In this document: positions 1-8,268 of the stretch, piece after piece
Numbering within the stretch: position 1 is the first letter of the stretch
How the letters are laid out: each line of letters starts with the position of its first letter
Source of the DNA: an uncultured Bacteroides sp.
GTDB lineage: Bacteria > Bacteroidota > Bacteroidia > Bacteroidales > Bacteroidaceae
Direction of reading: 5' to 3'
Length of the DNA: 64,000 nt
Assembly: GCF_959029255.1 (NCBI RefSeq)
Contig: NZ_CAUFUE010000022.1
Location: 1 to 64,000 of the forward strand
Translations under genes and position numbers: made by a program
Notes under the pieces: model-generated
Database searches by the model: none
The model's input: only the letters and a program-made list of their open reading frames with translations
What the model was told of the DNA's origin: nothing

Positions 1-280
1 AAACGAACGTTTAAAAAACGATATAACCATCTATATTACAACATATTACTTTCTTATATTTATTTATGTCTGTACACTCCTTTTTTCAAGATAAATAAAT
101 TTATACTTATAAAAGATACAATGAAGAGCTATAATAAAAGAATTGTACTGCAACTTTCTTCCTTTCAACTAAATCTCTTTTTTTACATTGACAAATGCAG
201 AAACAAAAATTCTTTTCATTCATAAATCTCTTGATGCACAAACGTCTTTTAAAATATTTAGGAAATAAAAAAGAAATGAT

Positions 281-288
281 TACCTTTG
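281..288 (+). promoter_or_regulatory. Bacteroides -7 box for the MNT/HEPN operon
   Basis: TACCTTTG matches the Bacteroides -7 consensus TAnnTTTG and lies 28 bp before the chosen start codon. The AT-rich stretch 1-280 before it shows no gene. Confidence 0.6.
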
Positions 289-315
289 TTACTGCTTAAA
301 AGAAAGGAGAAAAAC

Positions 316-609
316 ATGAAAACAAAAGATGAATGTATTACCATATTGAAGAAATTTAAAAATGAATTTGCTTCAACTTATGGTATCCGCTCTATTGGGA
401 TTTTTGGTTCAGTTGCCCGTGGTGAAAATCATCCAGACAGTGATGTTGATGTATTTGTAGAATTGGAAGAACCTGATCCTTTTGTCATGTTTGACATTCG
501 TGAAGCACTTCAATCATTATTTGAATGCAAAGTAGATTTAGTTCGCTTACGCGAAGGACTTCGAAATCTGTTACAAAAAAGGATAGAAGAAGATGGAGTA
601 TACGCCTAA
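316..609 (+). CDS. mntA: MNT-type nucleotidyltransferase antitoxin (MntA-like)
   Basis: Minimal nucleotidyltransferase of 97 aa. The catalytic motif is complete: GSVARG at residues 31-36 followed by S-D-V-D with D43 and D45. MntA antitoxins of this family neutralise a partner HEPN ribonuclease by adding AMP to a tyrosine in its active site. The ATG at 316 is chosen because AGGAG lies just before it; an in-frame TTG at 286 overlaps the promoter and is unlikely to be used. The gene overlaps the following HEPN gene by 17 nt, the usual toxin-antitoxin coupling. Family call is secure; activity on the neighbour is inferred from the pairing. Confidence 0.88.
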   Translation: MKTKDECITILKKFKNEFASTYGIRSIGIFGSVARGENHPDSDVDVFVELEEPDPFVMFDIREALQSLFECKVDLVRLREGLRNLLQKRIEEDGVYA

Positions 610-988
610 ATTGAAAGAAGAAATTATTGATAAGCTGGAACTAATTTCAGAATCAATAGAAATTATTCAAGAACGTTGCAAAGATTATCATTGTCTAAAT
701 AATTTCTTAAAAACGCCATGGGGAATGACTATCATGGAGGCATGTGTAATGAGGTTACAAGTAATCGGAGAAACAATTAAAGGAATAGATGACAAAACAC
801 ATCAAGAATTACTTTCTGCTTATCCTCAAATTCCTTGGCGTAAAATCATAGGTTTACGTAATATCATATCTCATGAATATGCCAATATTGATTATGATAT
901 TATTTGGATAGTAATCAATAAACATCTGCCAGCACTAAAAGAAACAGTAGAACTTGTGAAACTAAACTTAAAGAAAAACATTCAGTAA
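593..988 (+). CDS. hepT: HEPN-domain RNase toxin (HepT-like, DUF86)
   Basis: A 131-aa HEPN protein. The signature RX4HXY is present as R89-N-I-I-S-H94-E-Y96, so the ribonuclease site and the tyrosine that MntA proteins AMPylate are intact. It starts inside the antitoxin gene (17-nt overlap) and is surely co-transcribed with it. A hairpin ends the operon at 994-1027. Such pairs act in plasmid or island maintenance and phage defence; nothing here tells which. Confidence 0.88.
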   Translation: MEYTPKLKEEIIDKLELISESIEIIQERCKDYHCLNNFLKTPWGMTIMEACVMRLQVIGETIKGIDDKTHQELLSAYPQIPWRKIIGLRNIISHEYANIDYDIIWIVINKHLPALKETVELVKLNLKKNIQ

Positions 989-993
989 GCATA

Positions 994-1027
994 AAAGGCA
1001 GCTAGCCTACAAAGACCAGTTGCCTTT
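994..1027. terminator. Bidirectional terminator between convergent genes
   Basis: Ten-base arms AAAGGCAGCT (994-1003) and AGTTGCCTTT (1018-1027) pair with one G-U. The hairpin lies between the plus-strand HEPN gene and the minus-strand kinase gene. Confidence 0.6.
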
Positions 1028-1049
1028 ATCTATTTATCAAACAGCCCTA

Positions 1050-1679
1050 TTACAATTCCAATTTTCTTTTTACAAATTCTTCAATGTATCCTACCGTTCC
1101 ATCAATCCCCAGCGCAGACGAATCTACACACAGATGATAGGTTGCGGCAGCGCCCCATGTTTTGAAGCTATAATAATTATAATATTCCGAACGCCTTTTA
1201 TCCGCCTTGTGCATCATTTCTTCCGCTGTACTTTCTGAGACAGAATGCAAACGGCACAGACGAGCTATGCGGTCTTCAGTGGTGGAAGAAATAAAGACAT
1301 TGACGCAGCGCGGGTGATTCCTCAAAATATAATCGGCACAACGGCCTACAAACAGGCAGGACTTTTCGGCAGCCAACCGGCGTATCACATCGCTCTGCAC
1401 TTTAAACAAGGCATCGTTGCTGAGACAATTCGTTGCCGGCATGGCTCCATCACTGATAAACGGGAACCTCATGCCAAACAGACCGCCTATAATTCCTTGT
1501 GAAGCCTTTTCATCGGCCTTCTCAAAGAACTCACGACAAAGTCCGCTTTCTTCCGAAGCAAGGTTGATTAACTCCTTATCATAAAAGTCTATGCCCAGAC
1601 GGGCAGCAAGCTTCTCACCTATTTCACGTCCGCCACTTCCCAGTTGACGGCCTATATTTACTACGAATTTACTATCCAT
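1050..1679 (-). CDS. Cytidylate kinase-like P-loop protein
   Basis: A 209-aa protein of the cytidylate-kinase-like family (AAA_26 type). The N-terminus VVNIGRQLGSGGREIG carries a relaxed P-loop, followed by an ARLGIDFYDKELI segment and a later VFISSTTEDRIARL stretch with conserved arginines. True substrates of this family in Bacteroides are not established; it is not the housekeeping Cmk. It has its own promoter (1710-1717), so it is probably a separate unit although it follows the heparin operon on the same strand. Confidence 0.75.
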   Translation of the reverse strand: MDSKFVVNIGRQLGSGGREIGEKLAARLGIDFYDKELINLASEESGLCREFFEKADEKASQGIIGGLFGMRFPFISDGAMPATNCLSNDALFKVQSDVIRRLAAEKSCLFVGRCADYILRNHPRCVNVFISSTTEDRIARLCRLHSVSESTAEEMMHKADKRRSEYYNYYSFKTWGAAATYHLCVDSSALGIDGTVGYIEEFVKRKLEL

Positions 1680-1709
1680 ACGCTCGTTTATCTATCTGTT
1701 AGTGGATAG

Positions 1710-1717
1710 CAAATATA
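1710..1717 (-). promoter_or_regulatory. -7 box for the cytidylate kinase-like gene
   Basis: Read on the minus strand this is TATATTTG, a match to TAnnTTTG, 31 bp before the start codon of the kinase-like gene. Confidence 0.55.
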
Positions 1718-1721
1718 AATA

Positions 1722-4328
1722 TTATATCTCAAAGCTTGGTAAGAAGTCAACCAATTTCTTTTCTACTTTTTTCCCGTTCACATTATCCGTTATGGTTGTG
1801 GCACCTTTATTGGTATCATAATTAAAGTCCAGAGAAACACTTTTATGGTCGTTCCGTATACGCAGATAAGGGGTGCTATCTCCTGCCAGATTACACTCTA
1901 TCACCCAACCGTCTGCAAGAATCGAATTTCCGTCACGCGTCACGATGATATCTGGACGATTATCTCCATGCACGTCTATCACGTTCAGGAAGCATGCCCG
2001 TGCGCAGGGGGTAGTGGTTGCCGTGAAATGATAATGATTGTCCATGGATTTACCCAGACGGTTCTTCCAATCTACAGCAGCCACAAAGAAGGTATCCACC
2101 TGCAGATATGTCATCTCCTGAGAAGAGAACAGATGAGCCACTGATACACCATCGGCTTTGTTTTTACCCAAAATGCGAAAACCTCCTTCTTCTCCGGTAA
2201 TTTCCATAGGAAGTTCCACCGTATGCAATAAGTAGTTCCACTTTACAGGTTCTTTAGCGACCAGTTCATCATAGACGACAAAAAGACCGGAACGTCCCAA
2301 CTGGACAATGTGGCGACGGAAGAAATCCAATTTATTTTCATCCCAACCCATCTCCGGTGTATATCGGGTACCGGATAAGCGTCCACGTTCCAGCCACAAG
2401 GGAGAAACCACTTCTCCGTATGCGTTAGAGACATCCCCTACTACATAAGAGAGTTCTTCACCTTCATAATAACGAGGAATCCATCCGTAACCTTCCGTAC
2501 CTATTTTTTGTCCCATGCCATTGACTAAGATAGAATTGTGAGCACGTGTATTTCTATATGCGTACATACAATGGTCATCGGTAAATCCGGTACGGTGCCC
2601 ACTGCTATAGAAGATAGCTTTGCCACCATAGAAAGTGTTGAAAGCATTCTGATTGGCTAAAGCATGGGAAGTAGAACCGTATGCACTACTACGGAAAGAC
2701 AACATCGCATTATCGGCATGATGTCCGATATCGGTATTCATCAGAGCCGTACCCGTTTCATTGAAAACTTTACATCCGGGAAGGTCGGACAGATGAACCG
2801 TATAGGCAGGACATTCTTTCTTGGTGGTACAACGATACCAAGCTAAATCCGCCGGTTTTATCTCAAAAGCTCTTGAGAAAGCATCGGAATCTTCCTGAAG
2901 GATTTCGTGTACGTAAGCTGCCGCCCACGGATTGTTACATTCGCGGGCAATGGCATCGGCATATCCCACACGGCCTCCATTGGGAGAAAGTTGCTTTTCG
3001 TGAGAGTTCCCGTGTCCACCCGATTTGGAGAACGGAGGCTGTTGATAAATGACATACATAGCATTATTATTGTACCATGGGTCTGCAAAAAAATCGAAAC
3101 CGGATATGCGTGAGAAGAACGCGGGTACTTCTATCAATGTACGGATGTTCACATGAAAATATGCATCACCGTTGTGCCAGGCACCATCCTTATTCAGTCC
3201 CGGCAGGCGTGAAATCCATTCATTATAACAATAATCGGTCCACGTAGATGCTTCGGGCAGTTCACCGACAGTAGCGAAAGCAGCCATTGTGAGGATACGG
3301 AAAGTCATCTGCCAGACGTGATTGTCCGCAATACGGTTTTCCAGATGATTGACGTACTCATTAAAAAACTTATCGCCAATGTTACGGATATTTTCCTGCA
3401 AAAGTTTTTTTTCATTAGGAGTGAGCAGATTGTAATAGCCATCGTATGCGGAAGTGCTCATAGAGAGTAAGGTGGACAGGTTGAAGTCTCCGGCAAAATA
3501 TTTACTTTTTTGCCAGGAAAGAATTTCACTCAGGCGCTTGATACCTTCCTTGTAATATTTCTCGTCCTTTGTCAGAAGGTATGCACGGACCAAAGCTTCT
3601 ACATTGGCTTCTTCGCGGTCTACAATCTTACGGCTTTCACGAATAAGGGCAGACTTACGCTGAACGATGTTAGTCAGGGTGACAACAGTGGTAGTATCAA
3701 TCTCTTCCTGAAGATGTTTCAAAGGATGGGCTATACAATGGGAAGCTTTGGCTATGTAAGCTTTTGCTTCGGGATTGTTCTTGTTTCGTGCTATGATGCC
3801 ATCCCAATCATCGGCATCAAGAAGTACACGCGGATGACGGGGAGAATATATAGAAAGGACTTTATCCAAGGCAGGTGGATTAAATTCCGGAGTATTCCCA
3901 TCTATCTCAAACTGATAGACGGGTGACCATTCTTCCGTCCCCGCAGGAGTGACGTATGCGTGTTGCCAATACCACCTTCCCTGAGCCAAAGTTTGAAAGG
4001 GATTGAAGAAAGCCCAGGCACGTTCTCCGGTGATGACATCTTTACTGAAAGTCTTATCTTGTGAGATGCGGATACGATAAAGCACTTTGGGCTTTTCATC
4101 CACTTTGCCGGGGACACCATCCAGGACAGCACCCAAATGGGGGAACTTATCCGGCCACATGAAGCGTGGCGGGTTCATTGCAACATGCGCGCCATCCATG
4201 GGAGAAGGAGTTTCACGCACTTCGTGCATCAGAGTTTCTTGAGTGACTTTGATTACTGCGGGTTGTTCCGAACTGCCACATGCACAAAGCAGGCAGACGA
4301 CCGGAAGACAGAATAGTAGCTTTTTCAT
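1722..4328 (-). CDS. Heparinase II/III-like polysaccharide lyase, PL15 type, lipoprotein
   Basis: An 868-aa lipoprotein (lipobox LCAC, lipidated C17) with an N-terminal Ig-like DUF4962 region (about 45-145), an alpha/alpha toroid (about 165-480) and a C-terminal beta-sheet heparinase II/III domain. Candidate catalytic residues by lyase logic are N336-H337, Y390 and H555. In the B. thetaiotaomicron heparin locus the equivalent first gene (BT4652) is a PL15 exo-acting lyase on heparin/heparan sulfate oligosaccharides. It is the last gene of the minus-strand operon, 54 bp after the transporter gene. The family is clear; exo-action on heparan oligosaccharides is inferred from locus conservation. 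Confidence 0.85.
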   Translation of the reverse strand: MKKLLFCLPVVCLLCACGSSEQPAVIKVTQETLMHEVRETPSPMDGAHVAMNPPRFMWPDKFPHLGAVLDGVPGKVDEKPKVLYRIRISQDKTFSKDVITGERAWAFFNPFQTLAQGRWYWQHAYVTPAGTEEWSPVYQFEIDGNTPEFNPPALDKVLSIYSPRHPRVLLDADDWDGIIARNKNNPEAKAYIAKASHCIAHPLKHLQEEIDTTTVVTLTNIVQRKSALIRESRKIVDREEANVEALVRAYLLTKDEKYYKEGIKRLSEILSWQKSKYFAGDFNLSTLLSMSTSAYDGYYNLLTPNEKKLLQENIRNIGDKFFNEYVNHLENRIADNHVWQMTFRILTMAAFATVGELPEASTWTDYCYNEWISRLPGLNKDGAWHNGDAYFHVNIRTLIEVPAFFSRISGFDFFADPWYNNNAMYVIYQQPPFSKSGGHGNSHEKQLSPNGGRVGYADAIARECNNPWAAAYVHEILQEDSDAFSRAFEIKPADLAWYRCTTKKECPAYTVHLSDLPGCKVFNETGTALMNTDIGHHADNAMLSFRSSAYGSTSHALANQNAFNTFYGGKAIFYSSGHRTGFTDDHCMYAYRNTRAHNSILVNGMGQKIGTEGYGWIPRYYEGEELSYVVGDVSNAYGEVVSPLWLERGRLSGTRYTPEMGWDENKLDFFRRHIVQLGRSGLFVVYDELVAKEPVKWNYLLHTVELPMEITGEEGGFRILGKNKADGVSVAHLFSSQEMTYLQVDTFFVAAVDWKNRLGKSMDNHYHFTATTTPCARACFLNVIDVHGDNRPDIIVTRDGNSILADGWVIECNLAGDSTPYLRIRNDHKSVSLDFNYDTNKGATTITDNVNGKKVEKKLVDFLPSFEI

Positions 4329-4382
4329 AAGTATATTGCAATTTATGCTATGAAATAATGGTGATTGATAGATGATGATTAC

Positions 4383-5660
4383 TTATTTTCGAAAAGTAAA
4401 CAGTTCCTTCAAACTAACCGTTTTATTGTTTACCAAAGGATGCGCCCAAAAGCCGATAAACGTGATATATCCCATAAATACCAATACCAGTAGCATGCCT
4501 ACACGCAATGAAGTGGCGTCCGAAAGCAGACTGATGAATAAAGGGCCACAAGCGCCACCCACGATTGCCGAACAAAGAACGCCGGCAAAAGAGCCATGAT
4601 TTTGAGTCACCGTATTCAGTGCCAAGGAGAATACGATGGAATACATCATCGAAATACAGAAACCGATTGCGGGGAAAGCCCATATCGCTATCTCGGCAGT
4701 ACCGAAAAGTGCCAGAAGAAGCAATATCATGGAGAGTATTCCTGAAATCTGCAACAAACGCTTGCTGTCTATGAGCTTCAGCAGGAACATGCCAAAGAGA
4801 CAACCGATGGTCATGGAACCCCAGAAGTAGCTGATGCTTTGCGCACCGACAGTTTTAGGATCGATGCCATGATACTGTTCGAGGAAAGTACTCATGAAGA
4901 TGGATACACCCTGCTCCGTACTGACGTAACAGAAAATGCCCAAGAAGAACAGCCATACATATTTTTGCCTGAACAGGGTTTTATAAGAGGAGGAGGAACC
5001 GCTACGCTCGTCTTCCTTCAACTCGATGCGCGGGAAACGAACCAACGCCACGACTATCAGCATGATGAGCAGCAGCAACGTGAATACCCAATAAAGGGAA
5101 ACCCACGGAAGAGTTGCCGGAGTGACCTTCGCCAGAATATCGAGCAACAGATTCTGTCCCGGCTCATAAACTCCCGGTGCCAATGCATGTATCAACCAGG
5201 TATAGACCAGGGGGCTGACAAAAGACGCCACCCCGAACATAAACTGGGCCAACTCAGCTATAAACGCATAGTTTTCCTCGCCACCGACAGCACGCTGCAA
5301 GGGATTGAGCACCGTTTGCAACATCGCCATCCCCAGGCCGATAATGAAAGAAGACATCAGCAACATGAGATAAAACGGGAAGCAGGCAAACAGAATAGTA
5401 CCGATGAAAGGCATGAGGAAACCAGCAAACAAAACCGATTTCTCTCCATATTTATCAATCAAAATTCCCGCCGGTATAGACATGATGGCATACGCCAGAA
5501 AGAATGAGGTCGGGATAAATCCTGCCATTGCCAGGTCTTTCAGCTCAAAGTTATGGATGATATCAGGGATGAGCGGACCCAAGATATTCGTAATAAATGA
5601 AATAGTAAACCAGAACATCATTATCAATGCCAGCATACCCCATTTCTTGTTATTTTTCAT
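4383..5660 (-). CDS. MFS sugar transporter (FucP/GlcP-like)
   Basis: A 425-aa inner-membrane protein with about 12 hydrophobic segments. The FucP-like features are the long N-terminal half with GILIDKYGEKSVLFAG after TM2 and a GLGMAMLQTVLNPLQ segment in TM4. It should carry monosaccharides released in the periplasm into the cytoplasm. It sits 12 bp after the ROK kinase gene, so uptake and phosphorylation of the same sugar (glucosamine or N-acetylglucosamine from heparan sulfate) is the natural reading. Substrate is inferred from context only. Confidence 0.82.
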   Translation of the reverse strand: MKNNKKWGMLALIMMFWFTISFITNILGPLIPDIIHNFELKDLAMAGFIPTSFFLAYAIMSIPAGILIDKYGEKSVLFAGFLMPFIGTILFACFPFYLMLLMSSFIIGLGMAMLQTVLNPLQRAVGGEENYAFIAELAQFMFGVASFVSPLVYTWLIHALAPGVYEPGQNLLLDILAKVTPATLPWVSLYWVFTLLLLIMLIVVALVRFPRIELKEDERSGSSSSYKTLFRQKYVWLFFLGIFCYVSTEQGVSIFMSTFLEQYHGIDPKTVGAQSISYFWGSMTIGCLFGMFLLKLIDSKRLLQISGILSMILLLLALFGTAEIAIWAFPAIGFCISMMYSIVFSLALNTVTQNHGSFAGVLCSAIVGGACGPLFISLLSDATSLRVGMLLVLVFMGYITFIGFWAHPLVNNKTVSLKELFTFRK

Positions 5661-5672
5661 TGTATTTTTAGT

Positions 5673-6602
5673 TTATAAAATTAACGACGCCGCCCCTATA
5701 AAACCGGCTTTATTCCCCAACTCAGCAGTTACGATTTCGGTATTCAAAGCGCAATCGGGTATGGTATGTTCTTTGACAACCTCCCTTATCTTCTCCAAAT
5801 AGAAGGCGCCTGACTCGGCAACTCCTCCGCCAATTACTATCCTTTGCGGACTAAAAATATTAATAAATCCGGCAATACCTCTTCCCAGATAGTAGAAATG
5901 CTCGTTCATGCAGTCTACAGCCAAAGGGAAAGCTTCATGATACAAACGAACAATCAGTTCGCCGTCTATTTCCACATCGAACTTTAATCCGCGTTCGGTT
6001 GCCAATGCAGTAAAACGTCTTACCAAAGCGGCGGTCGAGGCATAGTGTTCCAAGCAACCGACTGCTCCACAAGCACATCGTTCACCATTTGCAATCAAAG
6101 GGACATGCCCCAGTTCAGTGCCACGATTGGCATAGCCATTGAAAAGTTTTCCATCAATAATCACGGCGCCACCGATACCGGTACCTACAGTAAGGAAGAC
6201 GACATGCGTACAACCCCTTCCGGCACCATATTTCGTTTCTCCCAACCCCATCAGATTTGCATCATTCCCCATAACGACCGGCAAACCCGTCTGTTCTTCG
6301 AGCAAAGAAGCTACATCAATATTCTCCCAGCCCACTATATTTTCGGCGCCACCCAATACAATACGGTTTGTTTGGTCCACAATACCCGGTGTGCCGAGTC
6401 CGATGCCTTTTATCGTCCAATTCCGTTTTCCGGCCTCATCCTTTACAATGGTAGCTGCTTTCACTAGTTGCCCTATCACTTCCACCGACGAGACAGAAGC
6501 AAAAGAGGGTAATCTTCCCTCAAAGAAAGAAAACCCTGCTTTATCTACCAAAGCATACTTTATGGATGTGCCGCCAAGGTCAATACCTATAGCATATTCC
6601 AT
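5673..6602 (-). CDS. ROK-family sugar kinase
   Basis: A 309-aa ROK kinase. The ATP-binding segment IGIDLGGTSIKYALVD is at residues 5-20 and the zinc-binding ROK signature appears as CACGAVGCLEHYAS with GHVPL before it. It should phosphorylate an amino sugar in the cytoplasm. In this operon the likely substrates are glucosamine or GlcNAc released by sulfatases and lyases from heparan sulfate; the equivalent B. thetaiotaomicron gene is also a ROK kinase in the heparin locus. It is flanked by the MFS transporter (12 bp) and the DUF3604 gene (24 bp). Confidence 0.88.
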   Translation of the reverse strand: MEYAIGIDLGGTSIKYALVDKAGFSFFEGRLPSFASVSSVEVIGQLVKAATIVKDEAGKRNWTIKGIGLGTPGIVDQTNRIVLGGAENIVGWENIDVASLLEEQTGLPVVMGNDANLMGLGETKYGAGRGCTHVVFLTVGTGIGGAVIIDGKLFNGYANRGTELGHVPLIANGERCACGAVGCLEHYASTAALVRRFTALATERGLKFDVEIDGELIVRLYHEAFPLAVDCMNEHFYYLGRGIAGFINIFSPQRIVIGGGVAESGAFYLEKIREVVKEHTIPDCALNTEIVTAELGNKAGFIGAASLIL

Positions 6603-6626
6603 AGTACAATATATTTATGAAGCATT

Positions 6627-8255
6627 TTATACCCTTTCTACCCATATAGGAGAACTCCATGCCCATTGCTGGTCGCGCTGACGAACTCTTACATAGTAAT
6701 AATCGGTATCTCTTTCGGGTTCTTTATCTTCCAGATAATGCTCTACCGTAAAGCAACTTTCGGGCATGGCGCGATTGAAGAGAATTGCTTCACTGAGCCA
6801 TCCTATCATGAAGTGAGAACGGGAACCTTCCAGCAGTTCGCCCAAAGAGTGCTCAAACTTCTTACCGTTGAACTCTGCCGTAATCACACCGTCCTTGGGC
6901 ATGGTAACGTCCAGAATAACGGCTTGCATGGCAGGTGTAGTGGTATTCGGGTTCTTGGAACTGTACATATCCAGTTCGGTCTCCTTACCGCTTACGGACA
7001 AGATACGATTGACCTTCGTTTCAAATTCACTCTCTCCGGGCTGGGGAGAAGTGAAGGCGGCACCACGGAAACATGGTATCACTTCATTGATTTGTCCTTT
7101 ATCAATAGACAGTTTGCCTTGCCAGTGTACATACTTTTCTTCACGGTTCCAACCGAATTCCACTTTCACTTTGCAGCGTACCGTGTCCCCTTCGGGAGTC
7201 TCGGGCAACAAAGGACCACTTAAGCGGGCAATACACTTACGGTTCTTGACGATGTCGATATAGTCGATGCAACTGCCTCCTTCGACGTTGAGATAAATAC
7301 GGCGGCTGTTTCCACGTACCACATCGCCGGGGAAAGCGTCGTTCAAACGGAAATCAATGTTAATCTTGTCGCCGGTGGCGCAACATACGTGACGGTTCTT
7401 CATAGCGTCCCATATTTTATCACGCGTCAAAGACTCTGCCAAGATACCGATGCGTCCGTCACCGTAGCTGCCCGGATATCCGGCATGCTGGTCGGTAGAA
7501 CCCATGATACCGAATTTCTTCCCTTGTTCCAAACCACACTGAATGGTTCCTTCCCATTGACGGGGACCCATATCATGCAGATAGTTATAATCACCCTGGT
7601 CGCTCTCGGCAAGTCCGTGACGGGAATACATTTCAACAAAGGGGGTTTGTTCTCCTTCTGTGAAGAAATCCCAGTTATATCCACGATACCCCGTCTGGTA
7701 TCCCATGTGATGGGGAGTGATGAAAACTTTGTGCCCACGAGCCTTCTGCTTCCAGTCTTCAATGGAAGTACATTCCACCAGAGGAGCATCCAAATCATAA
7801 TTCAACGCCACATGGTCGCCATGCTCCATGCTATGAGCTTCATAACCGATGAAAGCAAGAAATTCTCCTTCCTTGTTGTATTCATTGGTCATAGCCACAT
7901 ATTTCTCGTATCCACCTTCACGCAGGCGCTTGAAGGCTCCGGTGTGATATTCAATCACCCATTTCAATCGAGGGTCATCCGCTCCCGGAATATCGGGCCA
8001 CATGGCATGCGGGGTTACGGAAACAAAGTCGAGCTGCGCTTTGGCTGCTTCAAAAGCGGAACGCATGTCACCATGTCCGTAGGTTATGTTACAGTGGTTG
8101 TGCAGGTCTCCCCAGAAATATTTCAGATTACTTGCCGAAGGCATTACTTTTTTGCCGGAAGCATTTCCCATCTGGCATGCAGACAGCAGGCTACCGGAAG
8201 CGGCAAGTCCTAAAAAGGACCAGCCTGTGTTTTTTAAAAAACTTCTTCTATCCAT
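6627..8255 (-). CDS. DUF3604 PHP-like metal-dependent hydrolase, exported lipoprotein
   Basis: A 542-aa DUF3604 protein. Metal-site-like segments seen are WGDLHNHCN near residue 49, FVSVTPHAMWPD and FIGYEAHSMEHGDHV, as in PHP-type phosphoesterases. The N-terminus has a twin-arginine-like MDRRSFLKN followed by a hydrophobic stretch and a lipobox (LSAC), an unusual pairing. Its reaction is unknown. It lies between the sulfatase (13 bp) and the kinase (24 bp) in the heparan operon, and a gene of this kind occupies the same place in the B. thetaiotaomicron heparin locus, so a role in processing sulfated oligosaccharides is possible. That is inference. Confidence 0.75.
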   Translation of the reverse strand: MDRRSFLKNTGWSFLGLAASGSLLSACQMGNASGKKVMPSASNLKYFWGDLHNHCNITYGHGDMRSAFEAAKAQLDFVSVTPHAMWPDIPGADDPRLKWVIEYHTGAFKRLREGGYEKYVAMTNEYNKEGEFLAFIGYEAHSMEHGDHVALNYDLDAPLVECTSIEDWKQKARGHKVFITPHHMGYQTGYRGYNWDFFTEGEQTPFVEMYSRHGLAESDQGDYNYLHDMGPRQWEGTIQCGLEQGKKFGIMGSTDQHAGYPGSYGDGRIGILAESLTRDKIWDAMKNRHVCCATGDKINIDFRLNDAFPGDVVRGNSRRIYLNVEGGSCIDYIDIVKNRKCIARLSGPLLPETPEGDTVRCKVKVEFGWNREEKYVHWQGKLSIDKGQINEVIPCFRGAAFTSPQPGESEFETKVNRILSVSGKETELDMYSSKNPNTTTPAMQAVILDVTMPKDGVITAEFNGKKFEHSLGELLEGSRSHFMIGWLSEAILFNRAMPESCFTVEHYLEDKEPERDTDYYYVRVRQRDQQWAWSSPIWVERV

Positions 8256-8268
8256 AGTATTCTCAAGA

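Noticed and set aside
1..280. Possible gene or RNA at the left edge
   Set aside because: AT-rich with no open frame, hairpin or tRNA/riboswitch pattern that I can recognise.
4839..5507. 222-codon plus-strand frame inside the MFS gene
   Set aside because: Complement of a clear membrane transporter; glutamine/arginine-rich shadow without domain features.
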